This document shows, piece after piece, positions 7,004 through 11,302 of a DNA stretch of 11,302 bases. This DNA is from Actinomycetales bacterium. GTDB taxonomy: Bacteria > Actinomycetota > Actinomycetes > Actinomycetales > JAHECE01. The notes below the pieces were generated by a model. The model was not told the DNA's origin. It saw nothing but the letters and a program-made list of their open reading frames with translations, and did no database searches. Position 1 is the stretch's first letter. The number at the start of each line of letters is the position of its first letter. The position numbers and the translations under genes are program-made. Location: assembly GCA_024641895.1 (NCBI GenBank), contig JAHECE010000070.1, positions 1 to 11,302 of the forward strand, in the 5' to 3' direction.

Positions 7004-7359
7004 GCGCCCTCCGCACGGAGGGTCGAGAGTCGAGCGCCGATCACGGACTCCCATTGGCGCGCGCGCCTGCGAGCCTCGACCACGACGAGTGCGCTGAGCC
7101 CGGCCGCCGCCGCCGCGACAGCCGCCTCGCGACGGCGGCCGAGCAGGCCCAGGGCCGCGGCCCCCGCGGACCCGTACACCACGCCCCCTAGCACCGCCGC
7201 GTAGGACCGTGCGTACGCGAGCATGAGCCCTAGGGCGAGCCCGTCGTCAGATGCCATCACCGCCGCGGCCGCGTCGCGAGTGAGGCGTCGAGGTCCCAGC
7301 AGGCTCGCGCCCATCCACGGCAGGCTCGGATCCACGTCACGGTAGAGTCCTGCGCTCAT
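7000..7359 (-). CDS. Small predicted membrane protein (119 aa), unknown function
   Basis: I do not recognise a family. An N-terminal cytoplasmic-looking segment of about 50 residues (MSAGLYRDVDPSLPWMGASL, then a basic LGPRRLTRD) precedes two Ala/Gly/Val-rich hydrophobic stretches at about 53-74 and 77-95. A basic tail follows (EARRRARQWESVIGARLSTLRAEGA). The two stretches would form a short hairpin with the RRR turn at 75-77. The ATG at 7359 has a good Shine-Dalgarno (GGGGAG) 5 nt upstream. It lies 38 bp after the thrE-like stop and overlaps the start of the UspA-like gene by GTGA, so it is probably co-transcribed with both. It could be an accessory subunit of the exporter, but nothing in the sequence proves this. 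Confidence 0.72.
   Translation of the reverse strand: MSAGLYRDVDPSLPWMGASLLGPRRLTRDAAAAVMASDDGLALGLMLAYARSYAAVLGGVVYGSAGAAALGLLGRRREAAVAAAAAGLSALVVVEARRRARQWESVIGARLSTLRAEGA
7004..7022 (-). promoter_or_regulatory. Shine-Dalgarno sequestered in a hairpin before the UspA-like gene
   Basis: On the minus-strand transcript CCCTCCG (7022-7016) faces CGGAGGG (7013-7007) across a 2-nt loop (6 bp with a 4-nt loop in practice). The 3' arm is the GGAGGG ribosome site for the GTG at 7003. The whole element lies inside the last codons of the 119-aa gene, so upstream translation would open it. Confidence 0.5.
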
Positions 7360-7397
7360 CCCACTCCCCTGTTCTCCCGCGGCGCCGCTATGGCCCG

Positions 7398-8684
7398 TCA
7401 GCCGTTCTCGAACGCCCACCTGCGGTCCGTCAGCAGCTTCGCCACCACCAGACCCACCATGATCGACAGCACCACCAGGAGCACCTCGAGCATGGCTCCT
7501 ATGGTGTCGACATACCGGCCCTCGTTGAGACTCACCATGGACTGGAAGGCGAGCACCCCGGGGATCTGGACCAGCACGGCGGGCACCGAGAGGGTGATGA
7601 CCGGCGAGCCGATGCGCCGGGCGATGATCGCTGCGAGCACACCCACGATGACGCAAGCGATCACCGTCGCCATCTGGATCATCATCCCCTGCTCGATCAT
7701 GGCCTTCCGGACGGTGTTGGCGACCATCCCGATCACGCCCGCGGCGATCGCCATCCGCCACGGCGAGTTGAACATCAGCGCAAAGCCGAGCACCCCGATG
7801 AAGCTCGCGAGCGCGGTGATCCCGACGTGCGGCAGCACGTCCATAGGGAGCGGCTCCCGCACGCTGGTGTCGAGCGAGCCCACCAGCGTCATCGCCCACA
7901 CGGACAGCGCCGCTCCCACGGTCATCATGGTGCCGAAGACGATGCGCGAGATCCCCGCGGAGAAGTCCATCTTGGCCAGGTCCAGGGCGCCGGTCACCAG
8001 GGGGAATCCTGGCAGGAGGAACAGCACGCAGGCGATGTAGCCCGAGGCGTGGACGTCCACGCCCACGTCGAAGGCCTGGTAGAGCGCCACCGACGCGAGG
8101 TAGAGGCCGCAGGCGAGCGCGGCGGCGAGCATGGTGGTGCCGAACGGGTTGAAGCCCCGGTGCGCCAGCGACCGCCGCAGGTACTGCCCCGCGGTGGCCG
8201 CGAGCAGCACTGCGATCACCTCGAGAGGGCGCGCGTTGTTGAGCACAGCGAACCCGGCGCAGGCACCGCCGGCGAAGAGGGCGTTCATCACCGGCGGGTG
8301 CAGGGCCGGGCGCTGCTCGATACGGTCGAGCGCGGCGTGCACCTGGTCCACCGTGGTGCGCGCGGGCACGTCGCGGCGGAACGCGTCTAGCAGGGCGATC
8401 CGCTCGGCGTTCACGCCGGTGCGGCGCACCTCGGTGACCTCGGTGCGGAAGATCGAGCCGCGGTGCGAGGTCGCGGTGATCTCCGTGAGCGTCACGGCCG
8501 CGGAGTGCCGGTCGATCCCGAGCGCGTGCGCCACGGCCTGCATGGCCTCCTTGACGCGATAACTCGCGGTTCCGGACGCGAGCATCATGCGCCCGACCCG
8601 CAGGATCGCGCCCGACTGCCGGATGAGCCCCACGGGCTCGAGCGAGTCCTCGGGGTCCCGGTCGTATGCGCGCTGGTCCGCCAT
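7398..8684 (-). CDS. Threonine/serine exporter family protein (ThrE-like, fused two-domain form)
   Basis: 428-aa inner-membrane protein predicted to export threonine, serine or similar small molecules. It has the fused ThrE layout: a cytoplasmic N-terminal part (about 15-125) with the typical RVGRMMLASGTASYRVKEAM opening and LTEITATSHRGSIFRTEVTEVRR, then about ten hydrophobic segments. The first five (about 131-270) belong to the PF06738-type domain, with LLPGFPLVTGALDLAKMDFSAG (223-244) as its signature. The last group (about 288-420) is the ThrE_2/PF12821-type domain, with VLVQIPGVLAFQSM (370-383). In E. coli these parts are separate proteins (YjjP and YjjB); in Corynebacterium ThrE they are fused, as here. 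The ATG at 8684 is chosen for the GGGAG five bases upstream; a GTG one codon earlier is possible. It precedes two small uncharacterised genes in the same direction. The actual substrate is not shown by the sequence. Confidence 0.92.
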   Translation of the reverse strand: MADQRAYDRDPEDSLEPVGLIRQSGAILRVGRMMLASGTASYRVKEAMQAVAHALGIDRHSAAVTLTEITATSHRGSIFRTEVTEVRRTGVNAERIALLDAFRRDVPARTTVDQVHAALDRIEQRPALHPPVMNALFAGGACAGFAVLNNARPLEVIAVLLAATAGQYLRRSLAHRGFNPFGTTMLAAALACGLYLASVALYQAFDVGVDVHASGYIACVLFLLPGFPLVTGALDLAKMDFSAGISRIVFGTMMTVGAALSVWAMTLVGSLDTSVREPLPMDVLPHVGITALASFIGVLGFALMFNSPWRMAIAAGVIGMVANTVRKAMIEQGMMIQMATVIACVIVGVLAAIIARRIGSPVITLSVPAVLVQIPGVLAFQSMVSLNEGRYVDTIGAMLEVLLVVLSIMVGLVVAKLLTDRRWAFENG

Positions 8685-8798
8685 CACTCTCCCTCGTCTC
8701 CGCACAGGGGTCGCCGCCGCGCCGCTGGATGCTCCGGGGCCCCCATCATCGCAAAGGCGAGGCATCCCGCGCGAGGGCCACGCTCGCGCACCCCCACG
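8685..8798 (-). promoter_or_regulatory. Intergenic region upstream of the thrE-like gene
   Basis: 114 bp between the stop of the 147-aa gene and the thrE-like start. It contains a perfect 7-bp inverted repeat, GCGCGAG (8769-8775) and CTCGCGC (8783-8789), with a 7-nt loop just after the upstream stop. Without a U-tract it is only a possible terminator or processing hairpin. No convincing promoter hexamers are seen, so whether the thrE group has its own promoter or reads through from parE is undecided. Confidence 0.4.
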
Positions 8799-9242
8799 CT
8801 AGTGGCGCGAGCCCACTCGTTTGTGCCAGTCGCGGATGCGTCGCAGGCGCTCGCGCTGCAGTGCCGCGTCCGCCCGGTCCAGCGCCACGATCAGCACGCC
8901 GCCGGCCAGGATCGCACCGGTCTCGACCCCGACGGAGGCAGCGTTGACCATCACCAAGGCGACCAAGGCCGCCACCAGCGCGACTCCGAGCACGACGAAG
9001 CCGTGGCCGCGGGTGGCGCGTTCGCGTACCCACAGCTCGTCAATGAAGTCGATCTCGCGTTCCGACTCGAGCAGCTCCTCCTCGAGCCGCGGGCAGCGGG
9101 CCGCGATGCCCACCACGGACGTGTTCCTCAGCACCGTGCGCGAGCCCTCGGGATTGACCCGAGGCCGCTGGTGGTAGCCGTACGGGTGGACCGGGCAGGG
9201 CGGCGCGGCGTCGCGCCGCGAGCCGGCGGCGAGGTCGCTCAC
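8799..9242 (-). CDS. Predicted two-pass membrane protein coupled to parE (147 aa)
   Basis: Not assigned to a family. The N-terminal third is Pro/Arg-rich and probably unstructured (CPVHPYGYHQRPRVNPEGS, 16-34). An acidic amphipathic helix follows at 52-74 (PRLEEELLESEREIDFIDEL). Two hydrophobic segments at about 81-101 and 105-121 could form a membrane hairpin, and the C-terminal tail (RERLRRIRDWHKRVGSRH) is strongly basic. The layout is somewhat like DUF3040-type small actinobacterial membrane proteins, which also have an acidic helix before two membrane segments; I hold this only as a possibility. The GTG at 9242 overlaps the parE TGA by 4 bp; there is no strong Shine-Dalgarno, so its translation probably depends on ribosomes finishing parE. 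Coding is supported by the overlap and the coherent segment order. Confidence 0.72.
   Translation of the reverse strand: MSDLAAGSRRDAAPPCPVHPYGYHQRPRVNPEGSRTVLRNTSVVGIAARCPRLEEELLESEREIDFIDELWVRERATRGHGFVVLGVALVAALVALVMVNAASVGVETGAILAGGVLIVALDRADAALQRERLRRIRDWHKRVGSRH
9200..9219 (-). repeat. Strong GC hairpin just after the parE stop
   Basis: Perfect 8-bp arms GCGGCGCG/CGCGCCGC with a 4-nt loop, starting about 20 nt past the parE stop and inside codons 8-14 of the 147-aa gene. It could act as an attenuator or mRNA-end protector between parE and downstream genes. Coding bias toward GCG/CGC could also produce it. Confidence 0.4.
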
Positions 9243-11302
9243 GTGTCGATCCGCGAGTGGTCGAGCGACGCCGCACCGGCGACAATGAAGTCACGTCGCG
9301 GCGAGACATCGTTGCCCATGAGGAGCTCGAAGATGCGCTCGGCCGCCGCAGCGTCCGCGCTGGTGATGCGGCGCAGCGTGCGCTTGCCCGGGTCCATGGT
9401 GGTCTCCGCGAGCTGGTTCGCATCCATCTCCCCCAGGCCCTTGTACCGCTGGATGTCGTCCTTGAAGCGGCGGCCCGCACGCTTGAGGTCTCGCAACGTG
9501 TCCTGCAGCTCCTTCTCGGAGTAGGTGTACACGTACTCGCGTTCGCGTCGCGCGGATCCCGACACCTCGATCCGGTGCAGCGGGGGCACCGCGGCGAACA
9601 CGCGCCCGGCATCGACGAGCGGGCGCATGTAGCGGAAGAACAGCGTGAGCAGGAGCGTGCGGATGTGCGCGCCGTCGACGTCCGCGTCAGTCATCAGGAT
9701 GATCTTGCCGTAGCGGGCCTGCTCGAGGTCGAACGTGCGCCCCGAGCCGGCACCGACCACCTGGATGATCGACGCGCACTCGGCGTTGTGGAGCATGTCC
9801 GTCACGGACGCCTTCTGCACGTTGAGGATCTTGCCTCGGATGGGCAGCAGCGCCTGGAAGTCCGACTGGCGCGCGAGCTTGGCGGTGCCGAGCGCGCTGT
9901 CGCCCTCCACGATGAACAGCTCTGACTGCTCGACGTCGTTGCTGCGGCAGTCGGCGAGCTTCGCGGGCAGCGAGGATGTCTCGAGCGCGTTCTTGCGTCG
10001 CGAGATCTCCTTCTGCTTGCGGGCTGCCACGCGGGCGCGCATCTCGGCGACCACCTTCTCCAGCACGGTGCTGGCCTGTGCCTTCGTGTCGCGCTTCGAC
10101 GAGGTGAGGATGGCGGCGAGCTCCTGCTCGATGACCTTCGCGACGATGCCGCGCACGGGTCCCGTGCCAAGCACCTCCTTGGTCTGCCCCTCGAATTGCG
10201 GCTCGGGAATGCGGACCGTGACCACCGCGGTCAGGCCCGCCATGATGTCGTCCTTCTCAATGCGTTCCGCGCCGTCCTTGCCGGTGAGCTTGAGCCTCCG
10301 TGCATTGGCGGCGACCTGCGCGCGCACCACCTTCACCAGGCCCTGCTCGAAGCCGGCCAGGTGGGTGCCGCCCTTGGGCGTCGAGATGATGTTGACGAAC
10401 GAGCGGGTGTCGGTCTCGTAGCCCGTGCCCCACCGCAGCGCGATGTCTACCTGGCACTCGCGCGCGACCTCCTCGGACACCAGGTGCCCGTTGGGCTTGA
10501 GCACCGGGACCGTCTCCGTGTACGCGCCCGTCCCGGTGAGCTCCCAGGTGTCGGTGACGGCCGCATCGGTCGCCACGAAGTCCACGAAATCCTTGGCGCC
10601 ACCTTCGTAGCGGAACCGCTCCTCATGCGGCTCGAGCACGTTGCGCTCGTCGCGGACCACGAGCTCGAGTCCGGGAACCAGGAAGGCGGTCTGACGCGCA
10701 CGCGCCACCAGTTCGTCGTAGATGAAGGCGGCCGACTTGTTGAAGATCTGGCGATCCGCCCAGTACCGGATCCGGGTACCGGTGCGAGCCTTGGCGACCT
10801 TCCCGGTGACCGCGAGCTCCGATCCCACCACGAAGGGTTCGAACACGGCGTCGGGCATCGGCCCCGATGCCACGTCCTTGTAATAGCCGGGCTCACCGCG
10901 GCGGAACGCCATATGGTGCGTCTTGCCGCCGCGGTCGACCCAGACGTCCATGCGCTCGCTCAGGGCGTTGACCACCGAGGCGCCGACGCCGTGGAGGCCG
11001 CCCGAGGCGGCATACGAGCCGCCGCCGAACTTGCCGCCGGCGTGCAGCTTGGTCATCACAACCTCGACTCCTGTGAGCCCCGTCTTGGGCTCGGTGTCGA
11101 CGGGGATGCCGCGGCCAGAATCGCGCACCTCGACCGAATCGTCCGGGTGGAGCACGATGTCGATGCGGTCGCCGAATCCACCCAGTGCCTCGTCGACCGA
11201 GTTGTCGATGATCTCCCAGAGGCAGTGCATGAGCCCGCGGGAGTCCGTGGTGCCGATGTACATGCCGGGGCGCTTCCGGACCGCCTCGAGCCCCTCAAGA
11301 AC
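9239..11302 (-). CDS. parE: DNA topoisomerase IV subunit B (5' end missing)
   Basis: ATPase subunit of type IIA topoisomerase, partner of ParC. The 687 visible residues begin VLEGLEAVRKRPGMYIG at the right edge, so only some 15-30 N-terminal residues are outside. GHKL ATPase motifs: EIIDNSVDEA with Mg-binding N34, RDSGRGIP with D61, and GGLHGVGASVVNALS near 101-115. The transducer has GGTHLAGF and the QTK loop (373-375). The TOPRIM domain has EGDSALGTAKLARQSDFQALLPIRGKILNV (catalytic E466) and DADVDGAHIRTLL (539 onward). The C-terminal part has QRYKGLGEMDANQLAETTMDP and ends RDFIVAGAASLDHSRIDT. There is no large E. coli GyrB-type insert. EGDSALGTAK rather than EGDSAGGSAK is what I associate with actinobacterial ParE. 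It overlaps the 147-aa gene by GTGA. Confidence 0.94.
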   Translation of the reverse strand, partial: VLEGLEAVRKRPGMYIGTTDSRGLMHCLWEIIDNSVDEALGGFGDRIDIVLHPDDSVEVRDSGRGIPVDTEPKTGLTGVEVVMTKLHAGGKFGGGSYAASGGLHGVGASVVNALSERMDVWVDRGGKTHHMAFRRGEPGYYKDVASGPMPDAVFEPFVVGSELAVTGKVAKARTGTRIRYWADRQIFNKSAAFIYDELVARARQTAFLVPGLELVVRDERNVLEPHEERFRYEGGAKDFVDFVATDAAVTDTWELTGTGAYTETVPVLKPNGHLVSEEVARECQVDIALRWGTGYETDTRSFVNIISTPKGGTHLAGFEQGLVKVVRAQVAANARRLKLTGKDGAERIEKDDIMAGLTAVVTVRIPEPQFEGQTKEVLGTGPVRGIVAKVIEQELAAILTSSKRDTKAQASTVLEKVVAEMRARVAARKQKEISRRKNALETSSLPAKLADCRSNDVEQSELFIVEGDSALGTAKLARQSDFQALLPIRGKILNVQKASVTDMLHNAECASIIQVVGAGSGRTFDLEQARYGKIILMTDADVDGAHIRTLLLTLFFRYMRPLVDAGRVFAAVPPLHRIEVSGSARREREYVYTYSEKELQDTLRDLKRAGRRFKDDIQRYKGLGEMDANQLAETTMDPGKRTLRRITSADAAAAERIFELLMGNDVSPRRDFIVAGAASLDHSRIDT

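Noticed and set aside
7102..7140. GGCCGCCG/CGGCGGCC inverted repeat in the 119-aa gene
   Set aside because: It has a 23-nt loop and arises from Ala/Arg-rich codons; no positional logic supports a regulatory role.
7360..7899. Upstream extension of the 119-aa gene to a 299-aa product
   Set aside because: The extension is an out-of-frame read of the thrE-like gene; the ATG at 7359 has its own Shine-Dalgarno.

Overview
This is a GC-rich window from an actinobacterial chromosome. The marker genes are SepH (FtsZ-associated septation protein, known only from Actinobacteria), a DUF5998 protein (an actinobacterial family) and a topoisomerase IV pair separate from gyrase. The set fits Micrococcales or a relative. 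Mycobacteria and corynebacteria lack topoisomerase IV, so they are unlikely. Genus cannot be fixed from the sequence alone.

Layout. Positions 1-655 (-): 5' part of an inositol monophosphatase-family gene cut by the left edge. It diverges from sepH (739-1821, +). sepH converges, with a 7-bp gap, on a two-gene minus-strand operon: DUF5998 gene (2995-3561), then an alkaline-phosphatase-superfamily phosphodiesterase (1829-2998), sharing a GTGA stop/start overlap. A 154-bp divergent promoter region (3562-3715) separates that operon from parC, topoisomerase IV subunit A (3716-6142, +). Facing parC is a minus-strand series that begins outside the right edge: parE (9239-11302, N-terminus missing), a 147-aa membrane protein, a ThrE-type amino-acid exporter, a 119-aa membrane protein, and a 274-aa protein that looks like two divergent UspA-like lobes. 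The parC and terminal minus-strand genes converge over a 36-bp hairpin-forming spacer.

How it fits together. ParC and ParE would form the A2B2 decatenase that unlinks sister chromosomes, and SepH promotes FtsZ assembly at the septum, so the window is a chromosome-segregation and division neighbourhood. Three junctions use GTGA overlaps (2995-2998, 7000-7003, 9239-9242), pointing to translational coupling. At the 7000 junction the Shine-Dalgarno of the downstream gene lies in a hairpin within the upstream coding end.

I see no phage, insertion sequence, CRISPR, tRNA or rRNA, and no convincing new defence or biosynthetic system. The least explained parts are the three uncharacterised proteins linked to parE and the ThrE-like exporter, a 20-bp perfect palindrome inside sepH, and the symmetrical elements between the DUF5998 gene and parC.
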